Below the pieces are notes generated by a model. It saw only the letters and a program-made list of their open reading frames with translations, did no database searches and was not told the DNA's origin. The translations under genes and the position numbers were made by a program. A DNA stretch of 20,291 nt. It comes from DASWIP01 sp036397635 (lineage in GTDB: Bacteria; Actinomycetota; AC-67). Below, piece after piece: positions 1 to 6,950 of this stretch (position 1 is the stretch's first letter; the number at the start of each line of letters is the position of its first letter). The stretch covers positions 1-20,291 of the forward strand of contig DASWIP010000051.1 in assembly GCA_036397635.1 (NCBI GenBank). The letters run 5' to 3'.

Positions 1-1229
1 GGCACGGTGATGCCGCCCAGGCCGCATGACGTCGAAACGTAGCGCGCGGCCGGCACGTCGATCGGAGGCAGGCGGATGCCGCCGAGCGCGTTGCCGTGCT
101 GGTCGCGGGCGAGCGTCCCCGCGGCGAACTCGAACCGCGGGCCGGTGGGCGGCGCCACCGGATCGGAGGGATCAACCCAGGCGAGCAGATGATCCAGCGC
201 CGCGTTGACGGCGTAGCGCATCGGGAAGGCGGCGCCGGCGACGATGCAGGTCGCAAGCATGGGGTGGAGCTGCTCGCCGTAATTGCCGGCGACCGCGTCC
301 AACGCGTCCGCGTCGGCCTTCGAGCGCTTCAGACCCGTCGCCCAGCGCGGTCCCTGACCCGCGACCTGCGCGTAGCCGATCCAGAAGTCCGAGTGCGCCG
401 ACCCGGCGATCTCCCAGAGGCGGTAGTTCGTCTCAGATGTGGGCGCGCTGGCGTTGGCTTCCAGGTCGCTCAGGAGGTGCAGCACAGGCGCGGCCGGCCC
501 CGCCTCGCCGTGGTCCTTGCCGCCGCCGCCGTGGATCAGGAACGCGTCGATCAGGCCCGCCTGTGGCTGCTCGGAGCGCACGTAGCTGTCCAGACGCGAG
601 GCCGACTGTGACTGACCGGCGGCGATCAGGGTGCGCGGCCCGGGCAACCCGCCCAGCGGATCGATCCCCTGCGGTGAGCGGATCGCTTGTGCGACTTGCG
701 AGAAGATGTTGGACGCGAACGCGTCACCCGGATGCGACAGCGCCTCGTACCGGACCGGGTCCCAAAGCTTCGGCGTGAACGGGCCCGCACAACAGATGCC
801 GGCGGCCTGCGCGCTCACGTGCACGTACGCCCATCCTTCGCGGAGCAGGTACTGACGCGCCTCCACGGTGTCCACCGCGTTCTCGAACTGGGCGGTCACG
901 TTCACCCAGTCGAGCAACACCGCGCCGTTGAACCGTTCCGGATCCGAGGGTCGCGTCACGATGATGCGGGTTGTGTACGGCGCGGTCTGCGCGCGCGCGG
1001 TGTCCGACGCCGTCCCGGAGACGAAGAACTCGTGCTCCTCGTAGCCGACCTCGGAGAGGTCCCACCAGCTGTCCCACAGCGCGTGGCCGCGCAGCCCTAC
1101 GGGCGGCTCGCTGATGGTCGGGTTGGGGACGCTGGCGGTGGCCACGCTGGAGGCGGCGACGGCGAGCAGCAGTACGCTCGTCAGCCATCCGCGGCGACGC
1201 CGACCAGAGATGTGAAGGGCCTTGGGCAT
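1..1229 (-). CDS. exported alpha/beta hydrolase domain protein (C-terminus cut by window edge)
   Basis: Open on the minus strand from an ATG at 1229 to the window edge (409 codons, no stop). A GGAG ribosome site lies 7 nt upstream. Residues 1–32 look like a signal peptide: a Lys/Arg-rich start, the hydrophobic run VLLLAVAASSVA, then ATA. The body matches the alpha/beta hydrolase domain family often labelled Abhydrolase_10. It has FNGAVLLDWVNVTAQFE near residues 100–116, a long stretch leading to LWDPVRYEALSHPGD, and GQSQSA at 205–210 with Ser207 as likely nucleophile. SAHSDFW around residue 270 is a candidate for the catalytic His region. The family is named from sequence and its substrates are largely unknown; an esterase-like role outside the membrane is an inference. 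It is divergent from the ergothioneine operon, and nothing seen links their functions. Confidence 0.85.
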   Translation of the reverse strand, partial: MPKALHISGRRRRGWLTSVLLLAVAASSVATASVPNPTISEPPVGLRGHALWDSWWDLSEVGYEEHEFFVSGTASDTARAQTAPYTTRIIVTRPSDPERFNGAVLLDWVNVTAQFENAVDTVEARQYLLREGWAYVHVSAQAAGICCAGPFTPKLWDPVRYEALSHPGDAFASNIFSQVAQAIRSPQGIDPLGGLPGPRTLIAAGQSQSASRLDSYVRSEQPQAGLIDAFLIHGGGGKDHGEAGPAAPVLHLLSDLEANASAPTSETNYRLWEIAGSAHSDFWIGYAQVAGQGPRWATGLKRSKADADALDAVAGNYGEQLHPMLATCIVAGAAFPMRYAVNAALDHLLAWVDPSDPVAPPTGPRFEFAAGTLARDQHGNALGGIRLPPIDVPAARYVSTSCGLGGITV

Positions 1230-1392
1230 CCGGTTTCTCCCTCGCGTCGATCGCTCCAACCCATGTTCGAGGAGAACGGTCGGATCCCTCTGTCTCCTGC
1301 GATACCCTTCCGTCCCTCCCCGGCACCCCGGAGATGGTCACGCCGCGGCGGAGAGGCCGCTTTGCAGGGTGAGGTCTGAAGGTGCGACGCTT

Positions 1393-1409
1393 CCGCGGAA
1401 TACCCGCGG
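1393..1409. promoter_or_regulatory. perfect 6-bp inverted repeat (CCGCGG-N5-CCGCGG) upstream of egtA
   Basis: CCGCGG, spacer AATAC, CCGCGG. It lies about 45 bases before the candidate leader ORF and 132 bases before egtA. It could be an operator, a small RNA hairpin or chance in GC-rich DNA. No known regulator motif is recognised. Confidence 0.3.
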
Positions 1410-1453
1410 CGGCGTAGGAGTTAACCAGCCCGGTAACGCCCTTAGGAGGATCC

Positions 1454-1531
1454 TTGAGCTCGATCCGTCAGTTCACGCTTGGCCCGGCGCGCAACCTCGT
1501 CTGGGTCTCCGCCCATTTCGGTCATCTGTAG
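1454..1531 (+). CDS. candidate 25-aa leader peptide ORF upstream of egtA
   Basis: A TTG codon at 1454 is preceded by TAGGAGGA at 1443–1450, the strongest Shine-Dalgarno-like site near the operon. The frame runs 25 codons (starts MSSIRQFTLG if TTG is read as Met) to TAG at 1529–1531. That stop codon is also the first part of the TAGGAGA ribosome site of egtA, whose ATG follows 9 bases later. The placement fits translational coupling or a leader peptide. The peptide contains no Cys, one Trp and two His, so a simple amino-acid attenuation reading is not obvious. It may be only an RNA leader with a chance ORF. Confidence 0.35.
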   Translation: MSSIRQFTLGPARNLVWVSAHFGHL

Positions 1532-1540
1532 GAGACCCTG

Positions 1541-2845
1541 ATGCCTGCGCGCACCCGCCAACTCAGCCTCACCGATATCGAACGCATCGTCCGCGAACGA
1601 TGCGTGGAGACGGGATCCGAGAAGCGGGTGGGCCTCGAGATCGAGTGGATCCCCTTCCCCGTCGCCGATGCGACCACGCACGCGCCCTTCGAGCTCGTCG
1701 AGCGCGTCGCGCGCGCGGCGCCCCGCCCGGCCGGCAGCGCCCTGACCTTCGAGCCCGGCGGACAGATCGAGCTCAGCTCGCCGCCGCTGCCCGGCGTCAG
1801 CGCGGCGATCAACTGCGTCCGCACCGACGCCTCCATCCTGCGAGCAGCGCTCGCCCAGCACGCCATCGAGCTGCAAGGCATCGGCTTGGACACGCGACCC
1901 CTTCGACGGGTCCGGGACGATCCCCGCTATCGCGCGATGGAGGCGTTCTTCGATGCCGACGGTTTCGCGGGCCGGCGCATGATGAACGCGACCGCTTCGA
2001 TCCAGGTCAACCTCGACCTCGGCGATGCGGCGAGCATGGGACGGCGCTGGCGCCTCGCGCATGCGATCGGGCCGGTGCTCGCGGCCACGTTCGCGAACTC
2101 GCCGATGGTCGCGGGCGCCCCCAGCGGCTGGCGTTCGACGCGGATGGCGAACTGGTGGGCGATGGATGCAACCCGGACCCACCCGGCGCGCGCGAGCCGG
2201 GACCGCACCGAGGTGCATTCTCGTCACGATCCACGTCCGGCAACCGGACGCAGACTGGTACGAGAACGCTTGGACCCGCTTGCACTGGATCCAGCTCAGG
2301 CCTGGGTCGAGTACGCGATGCGCGCGAACGTGATGCTCATTCGATCCAGCGACACCGAGCACCTCCCGATGCGCGAGCGCGTGCCGTTCGCTCGCTGGGT
2401 CGAGGAAGGGCACGAGCTGGGTTGGCCCACCGAGGACGACCTGCTGTACCACCTGACGACCCTGTTCCCCCCGGTGCGGCTCCGCGGGTGGATCGAGCTG
2501 CGGATGATCGACGCTTTGCCCGACGAATGGTGGCCGGTTGCGGGGGCGGTCGCCGCCGCGTTGCTCGACGACGAGGAAGCCTCGGCGATCGCCGAGCGCG
2601 TCACAGCGCCGGTCGCCTCCGCCTGGCTCCTCGCGTTTCGCTTCGGTCTGTCCCGGGCCCCGATGGCCGAGGCCGCGCGCGCGTGCTTCTCGGCCGCCTT
2701 GGACGCTTTGCCTCGCATGGGCGTGGACGTCGGCACCCGTGCCGACGCCGGTCGGTTCTACGAGCGCTACGTCGCGCGCGGCCGGTGTCCGGCCGACGAC
2801 GAGCTTGAACCGGCCGCACGAGAGATGGCGATGGAGGTTTCATGA
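1541..2845 (+). CDS. egtA: glutamate–cysteine ligase EgtA (ergothioneine pathway)
   Basis: EgtA joins glutamate to cysteine with ATP in the cytoplasm, giving the gamma-glutamylcysteine that EgtB uses. Family motifs of the GCS2-type ligases are clear: GLEIEW at 31–36, EPGGQIELSSPP at 71–82, a NATASIQVNLD segment, ANSPMVAGAPSGW, and YHLTTLFPPVRLRGWIELR. The ATG at 1541 has TAGGAGA 5–6 nt upstream. The stop overlaps the egtB start (ATGA, 2842–2845), so it heads the operon. At 434 aa it is about the length of the mycobacterial enzyme as I recall it, but it lacks that protein's N-terminal extension and instead has an extra, Arg/His-rich loop at about residues 226–253. In that segment (2216–2299) the third codon positions are unusually AT-rich, unlike the rest of the gene. 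Function is confident from motifs and context; whether that loop is natural is uncertain. Confidence 0.93.
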   Translation: MPARTRQLSLTDIERIVRERCVETGSEKRVGLEIEWIPFPVADATTHAPFELVERVARAAPRPAGSALTFEPGGQIELSSPPLPGVSAAINCVRTDASILRAALAQHAIELQGIGLDTRPLRRVRDDPRYRAMEAFFDADGFAGRRMMNATASIQVNLDLGDAASMGRRWRLAHAIGPVLAATFANSPMVAGAPSGWRSTRMANWWAMDATRTHPARASRDRTEVHSRHDPRPATGRRLVRERLDPLALDPAQAWVEYAMRANVMLIRSSDTEHLPMRERVPFARWVEEGHELGWPTEDDLLYHLTTLFPPVRLRGWIELRMIDALPDEWWPVAGAVAAALLDDEEASAIAERVTAPVASAWLLAFRFGLSRAPMAEAARACFSAALDALPRMGVDVGTRADAGRFYERYVARGRCPADDELEPAAREMAMEVS

Positions 2846-4134
2846 GCCTGCGAGAAACGATCGCCGCGGAGCTGGATGCCACCAGGCGGCGGTCGCTGAC
2901 CCTGCTCGATCCACTGCCCGAGGACGATCAGACGCGTCAGCACTCCAAGCTGATGTCGCCGCTGGTGTGGGACCTCGCGCACGTCGGCAACTACGAGGAG
3001 ATCTGGCTGCTGCGCGACATCGGCTTCACCGGCGTGCGTCCCGAGATCGACGGCATCTACAACGCGTTCCTCACGCCGCGCGACGAGCGGACGAGGCTGC
3101 CGATGCTGGGGCCATCCGAGGCGCGCGGCTATATCACCGATGTGCGCGGCCGGGTGCTCGATGGTCTGGAGCGTGTTGACCTCGACGCCGAGGAGCGCAA
3201 GCTCCGTGAGGGTTTCCTGTACGGGATGGTGGTGCAGCACGAGCACATGCACGACGAGAGCATGCTCGCGACCTTGCAGCTCATGGACGGCGACGGGTAC
3301 GCGCCCTACCACGAGCCGGTGCTCGCGCCCGCGGGCGGGCTGGTAGCGCCGCCGGAGGTCCTGATCGACGCCGGCACGTTCGTGATGGGTACCGACGACG
3401 AGCCGTGGGCCTACGACAACGAACGCTCCGCGCACGAGCGCGCGCTGGCGCCGTTCTGGATCGACACCACGCCTGTGACCAACGGCGCCTACCTGGGGTT
3501 CATCGAGGCCGGCGGGTACGACGACCCGCGGCTCTGGACCGAGGAAGGGTGGGCGTGGCGGCAGAAAGCCGACCTGCGCGCGCCACAGTTCTGGGAGCGG
3601 AGCCCTGAGGGCTGGGGCGTGCTGCGGTTCGGGCGGCGCGAACCGTTGCTGCTCGACGAGCCGGTGCAGCACGTGTGTTTCCACGAGGCCGACGCGTACG
3701 CGCGCTGGGCAGGCAAGCGGCTGCCGGCCGAGGCCGAGTGGGAGGCGGCGGCGTCGTGGGATCCGGTCGCGCGCGCCAAACGCCGGTTCCCTTGGGGCAA
3801 CGACGAGCCGACGCTCAAGCACGCGAACCTCAGCCAGCGACAGTGGGGACCGTCGCCGGTCGGCGCCTATCCCGACGGCGCGACCCCGTCCGGGGTGCAC
3901 CAGATGCTCGGCGACGTCTGGGAATGGACCTCGAGCGACTTCCAGCCCTATCCCGGCTTCTTGTCGTTCCCCTACGCCGAGTACTCGGAGGTCTTCTACG
4001 GCGCCGGCTACAAGGTGCTGCGAGGCGGCTCGTGGGCGACCGCGCCGGTCGCGATCCGCAACACCTTCCGCAACTGGGACTACCCGATCCGCCGGCAGAT
4101 CTTCTGCGGGTTCCGCTGCGCGAGGGACGCATAG
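2842..4134 (+). CDS. egtB: hercynine oxygenase EgtB (sulfoxide synthase)
   Basis: EgtB is a non-heme iron enzyme that uses O2 to couple gamma-glutamylcysteine to hercynine, forming the gamma-glutamyl hercynylcysteine sulfoxide. The N-terminal DinB-like half carries the three-His iron site: His47 in WDLAHVGNYEE, and His133 and His137 in QHEHMHDES. The C-terminal half (about 170–430) is the formylglycine-generating-enzyme/sulfatase-modifying fold, with GTFVMGTDDEPWAYDNE, PVTNGAYLGF, RLPAEAEWEAAA, LGDVWEWTSS and VLRGGSWAT. Asp413 and Arg417 in NWDYPIRR line up with the gamma-glutamylcysteine-binding Asp and Arg known in mycobacterial EgtB. The length (430 aa) is normal. The start overlaps the egtA stop by 4 nt, which implies coupled translation. 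Nothing is missing. Confidence 0.97.
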   Translation: MSLRETIAAELDATRRRSLTLLDPLPEDDQTRQHSKLMSPLVWDLAHVGNYEEIWLLRDIGFTGVRPEIDGIYNAFLTPRDERTRLPMLGPSEARGYITDVRGRVLDGLERVDLDAEERKLREGFLYGMVVQHEHMHDESMLATLQLMDGDGYAPYHEPVLAPAGGLVAPPEVLIDAGTFVMGTDDEPWAYDNERSAHERALAPFWIDTTPVTNGAYLGFIEAGGYDDPRLWTEEGWAWRQKADLRAPQFWERSPEGWGVLRFGRREPLLLDEPVQHVCFHEADAYARWAGKRLPAEAEWEAAASWDPVARAKRRFPWGNDEPTLKHANLSQRQWGPSPVGAYPDGATPSGVHQMLGDVWEWTSSDFQPYPGFLSFPYAEYSEVFYGAGYKVLRGGSWATAPVAIRNTFRNWDYPIRRQIFCGFRCARDA

Positions 4135-4136
4135 CC

Positions 4137-4877
4137 GTGTGCCGCATGATCGCCTACGTCGGCGAGCCGGTCACGCCGGCCGGTGTGCTGCTCGCGCCCG
4201 AGCATTCGCTGCTCCGTCAGTCTTGGGCGCCGCGCTACCAGACCCACGGCGTGGTCAACGCCGACGGCTTTGGTCTGGGTTGGTACGACCCGGCCGTTCG
4301 GCCCGAGCCGGCGCTGTATCGGCGGACCCAGCCGATCTGGTCCGATGAGTCCTTCGCTTCGATCGCCGGCCTGCTGCGGACGCCGGCGTTCCTCGCGGCG
4401 ATCCGCAGCGCGACCCCGGGGTTCCCGCTCGGGGAGAGCGCGACGCCGCCGTTCGCCGACGGCCGCTGGCTGTTCGCGCACAACGGCCAGATCGAGGGCT
4501 GGCGGAGCGACGCAGGCGCCGAGGTTCGCGCGCTGCTGTCGCGCGCGCGCGCTGCCGGGTTGCGCAGCACCGTGGACTCCGAGGGACTCTTCGCGCTGGT
4601 GCTGGGCCGCATGGATGCAGGCGACGCCGCGAGCAGCGCGCTGGCCGCCGCCGTCACGGCGGTCAAGCAGATCGCCGGCGGACGCCTGACCTGTCTGATG
4701 ACCGACGGCGCGCGCATCGTCGGCTGCACGTTCGGCGACACGCTGTTCGTGCGTCGCGACCGCGCAGGTGTCACGGTCGCGAGCGAACCGTACGACGACG
4801 ATCCCGCATGGGAGCAGGCGCCGGACATGAGCCTGATCACCGCGGATCCGGCTCACACCGAGATCTCGACGCTGTAG
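4137..4877 (+). CDS. egtC: gamma-glutamyl hercynylcysteine S-oxide amidohydrolase EgtC
   Basis: EgtC is a class II glutamine-amidotransferase-like Ntn hydrolase that removes the glutamate from the EgtB product. I choose the GTG at 4137, two bases after the egtB stop. It gives the N-terminus M-C-R-M-I-A-Y-V-G, so removal of Met exposes Cys2 as the required N-terminal nucleophile. The next in-frame ATG (4146) would lose that Cys. Further family features are GFGLGWYDP, a RRTQPIWSDESF segment, LFAHNGQIEGW and STVDSEGLFALVL. The protein is 246 aa, close to other EgtC proteins. A much longer open frame continues upstream inside egtB but has no homology and is rejected as a start. It is third in the operon. 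Confidence 0.94.
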   Translation: MCRMIAYVGEPVTPAGVLLAPEHSLLRQSWAPRYQTHGVVNADGFGLGWYDPAVRPEPALYRRTQPIWSDESFASIAGLLRTPAFLAAIRSATPGFPLGESATPPFADGRWLFAHNGQIEGWRSDAGAEVRALLSRARAAGLRSTVDSEGLFALVLGRMDAGDAASSALAAAVTAVKQIAGGRLTCLMTDGARIVGCTFGDTLFVRRDRAGVTVASEPYDDDPAWEQAPDMSLITADPAHTEISTL

Positions 4878-4887
4878 GGGGAGACGC

Positions 4888-5868
4888 ATGACGCAGGCGG
4901 CAGCCGTACGCACCGACGTGTACCTGGGACCGGACGACATCCCCGAGGCCTTGCGCGCCGACGCGCTCGCGGGCCTGACCTCGACCCCGAAGGCGCTGCC
5001 GCCGAAGTGGTTCTACGACGACCGCGGCTCGGCGCTGTTCGACCGGATCACACGGCTGCCCGAGTACTACCCGACCCGGCGCGAGCGCGAGATCCTCGTT
5101 CGCCGCGCCGGCGAGATCGCCGCTTCCTCGGACGCCGACACGCTGATCGAGCTCGGGTCGGGCACCTCCGAGAAGACCCGGCTGCTGCTCGATGCGTTCG
5201 AGCGCGCCGGAACGCTGCGCCGATTCGTGCCGTTCGATCTGTCCGAGCAGACGCTGCGCGACGCCGCAGCGGCGATCGCCTCCGAGCACCCCGGCGTCGA
5301 GATCCATGCCATCGTCGGCGACTTCGAGCGGCACCTGGAGTATCTGCCCGGTGGCGGGACTCGCATGATCGCGTTCCTCGGGGGAACGATCGGCAATCTC
5401 GAGCCCGAGCAGCGGCACCGCTTCTTCTCGGACATCCGCGCCGGGATGCAGGAAGGGGACTCGTTGCTGCTCGGCACGGATCTGGTCAAGGACGTCGCGC
5501 GACTCGAGGCCGCGTACGACGATACGGCCGGGGTGACGGCCGCCTTCAACCTCAACGTGCTGAACGTGCTGAACAGAGAGCTCGGCGGTGACTTCGACCT
5601 CGATCTGTTCGAGCACCTCGCCTTCTTCGACCAGACGCGCGAGTGGATCGAGATGCGCCTGCGATCGCGGCGCGAGCAGCGCGTCAAGCTGCGCGACATC
5701 GACCTCGAGGTCCACTTCGCCGAGGGCGAGCAGATGCGCACCGAGATCAGCGTGAAGTTCCGCCGCGAGGGGGTCGAGCGCGAGCTGCTCGCGTCCGGGT
5801 TGCGGCTGAAGCGGTGGTGGACGGATGCAGCAGGGGACTTCGCCCTGTCACTCGCGGTCCCAGGCTGA
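4888..5868 (+). CDS. egtD: L-histidine N-alpha-methyltransferase EgtD
   Basis: EgtD trimethylates the alpha-amino group of histidine with S-adenosylmethionine, giving hercynine. It has the EgtD-family Rossmann methyltransferase ELGSGTSEKT at 88–97 and FLGGTIGNLEP at 163–173. The residues known to bind histidine in the mycobacterial enzyme are all found with a constant offset of four: Tyr43, Tyr60, Asn170, Tyr210, Glu286 and Ser288. This makes histidine the likely substrate rather than another amine. The ATG at 4888 follows GGGGGAG, which overlaps the egtC stop, with a 10-nt intergenic gap. The protein is 326 aa, normal for the family. It is the last gene of the operon; a strong hairpin follows 36 nt after the stop. 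No PLP-dependent egtE gene follows it here. Confidence 0.97.
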   Translation: MTQAAAVRTDVYLGPDDIPEALRADALAGLTSTPKALPPKWFYDDRGSALFDRITRLPEYYPTRREREILVRRAGEIAASSDADTLIELGSGTSEKTRLLLDAFERAGTLRRFVPFDLSEQTLRDAAAAIASEHPGVEIHAIVGDFERHLEYLPGGGTRMIAFLGGTIGNLEPEQRHRFFSDIRAGMQEGDSLLLGTDLVKDVARLEAAYDDTAGVTAAFNLNVLNVLNRELGGDFDLDLFEHLAFFDQTREWIEMRLRSRREQRVKLRDIDLEVHFAEGEQMRTEISVKFRREGVERELLASGLRLKRWWTDAAGDFALSLAVPG

Positions 5869-6397
5869 GCCCGGCTTTCGACCACCCCCGGGCTCGGAAT
5901 GGAGAAGGGCGCCGCGTGGTGGTGGCGCGGCGCCCTTCGGCGAAGGGAGTCAGGTCAGGCGGTTCGGCGGATCCGGTTCGGGAGGGGGGTCCGCGGACGG
6001 ATCCCCGAGCAGAGGCTCAGCGCGAGCGTCCAGCGTTTGGCGGTGTGAGGCCCGATCGGGACGGCGAAGCGGCAGCCGCGCGCGCGATGCCGACGCGGCG
6101 CACCGAGTGTGATGTCGCAGGTTCGTGGCGCCGGTGTACGCGTCCGTGTCTTCCCGTTCGAGCAGCTGGCCGCCCGCCTGCGGTGTGTACTTCGGGGAGG
6201 ATCCTGCATGGCCGTTCCCCTCCTCCTGCCGGGTTGTGTCGTTCCTCCCGGTCCATTTCGCCCCTTTGCCCACAACAATTCGTCGCGCCCCGACCACTCC
6301 CTGCCGTCGGTTGGGCGGGTTTCCGCTGATTTTTGCGTCGAAGCGGCAGAACCGGAACCATGTGGGCGGCAGATAGATGCCATCCGGCCGAGCCCGC
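5869..6397. other. convergent intergenic region, no supported gene
   Basis: This 529-base stretch lies between the ends of egtD (plus) and the lipoprotein gene (minus). It starts with the hairpin at 5904–5947. The rest has several short open frames on both strands. One minus-strand frame ending at 5950 has moderately GC-rich third positions around 5960–6190 and reads like a proline-rich C-terminus, but it has no convincing start or domain. A second minus frame has an ATG at 6210 after a GGAGGAGGGG-like site and ends at 5955 (about 84 codons), again with no recognisable content. The 6230–6370 part is less GC-rich than its neighbours. It could be a decayed gene or plain spacer. Confidence 0.5.
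5904..5938 (+). terminator. hairpin terminator after egtD (13-bp perfect stem, no U-tract)
   Basis: Left arm 5904–5916 (GAAGGGCGCCGCG) and right arm 5926–5938 pair perfectly around a 9-base loop, 36 nt after the egtD stop. There is no T-run after it, as is common for actinobacterial hairpin terminators. The right-arm bases CCCTTC (5933–5938) can also pair with GAAGGG at 5942–5947 through a GGC loop, so two exclusive structures are possible. Confidence 0.7.
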
Positions 6398-6874
6398 TCA
6401 CGGCGAGGTGGGAACGCCGCCCGAGACGCACGGCTCGATCCCGAGCCGCTGCGCGATCGATCGGAATCGGTTCTGCCCTGCCGCCATCGCCGCCACCGCA
6501 CTCCCGAGGGCATCCTGATCCCCGTTCGCGGCCGCAGCCCCGGCGGCCTTCAACCCCTCGTTCGCCTCGGTCATCGCCTCGACCAGGGCGTCCCGGTCGG
6601 GGGAGAGGTCCTCGGGGATCGCCAGGGCCCTGATCGAGTCCGCGGCCTGCTCGTTCACGCGCAGCGCACGTTGGAGGTAATCGGCGAGAGCCTCCTGCTC
6701 GTCGCCCCGGCCGGCCGGCGAGGGGGAGGGGATGAGGTCGAGCTGCTCGTTGGCGTTGCGACAGGTCGCGCCGACGGCGGAGACGAAACCGTCGGCCGTC
6801 ACCTCCTTGCCGCCGCACGAGAGCAGCGCCACCGTCATCAGGGCGACGAGCGCTGCTCGGGAGATCGAGGTCAT
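6398..6874 (-). CDS. small secreted lipoprotein, function unknown
   Basis: A 158-aa protein with a lipoprotein signal: a short N-terminus with Arg6, a hydrophobic stretch, and the lipobox LLSC with Cys20 as the lipidated residue. The mature part is mostly helix-like and Ala/Glu-rich (EALADYLQRALRVNEQAA, ALVEAMTEANEGLKAAGAAA). Cys38 and Cys149 could form a disulfide outside the cell. I do not recognise a named family; similar small Cys-paired lipoproteins are common in actinobacteria. I choose ATG 6874 over the GTG at 6883 because a -10-like TATCGT (6887–6882) sits 7 nt before the ATG and overlaps the GTG. There is no ribosome site, so the mRNA is probably leaderless. It is divergent from the beta-propeller gene. 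Confidence 0.75.
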   Translation of the reverse strand: MTSISRAALVALMTVALLSCGGKEVTADGFVSAVGATCRNANEQLDLIPSPSPAGRGDEQEALADYLQRALRVNEQAADSIRALAIPEDLSPDRDALVEAMTEANEGLKAAGAAAANGDQDALGSAVAAMAAGQNRFRSIAQRLGIEPCVSGGVPTSP

Positions 6875-6881
6875 CGAAGGC

Positions 6882-6910
6882 ACGATACCGGCAGGAAGGA
6901 GCGGTGGCAG
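6882..6910 (-). promoter_or_regulatory. promoter of the lipoprotein gene (leaderless type)
   Basis: The -10 TATCGT is at 6887–6882 on the minus strand. CTGCCA, 4 of 6 to the -35 consensus, is at 6910–6905 with a 17-base spacer. The start ATG lies 7 nt beyond the -10, so transcription would begin at or next to the start codon. Confidence 0.5.
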
Positions 6911-6950
6911 GCGAGAAAGGGAACCACAGCGGATCCAGAAGGGGGCAGCT

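Larger units (their letters stand above)
1230..1540. other. divergent intergenic region between hydrolase and egtA
   Basis: This 311-base stretch separates the minus-strand hydrolase from egtA. It holds the hydrolase ribosome site (about 1237–1240), a perfect inverted repeat (1393–1409), a candidate leader ORF (1454–1531) and the egtA ribosome site (1529–1534). I could not pick a convincing -10/-35 pair for either direction. An open frame crossing the region on the plus strand from 1222 has no recognisable domain and looks like a shadow. Confidence 0.6.

Noticed and set aside
724..1341. A 205-codon minus-strand open frame overlapping the exported hydrolase
   Set aside because: Its translation is Arg/Gly-rich without domains, while another minus frame over the same bases gives a signal peptide and a clear alpha/beta hydrolase.
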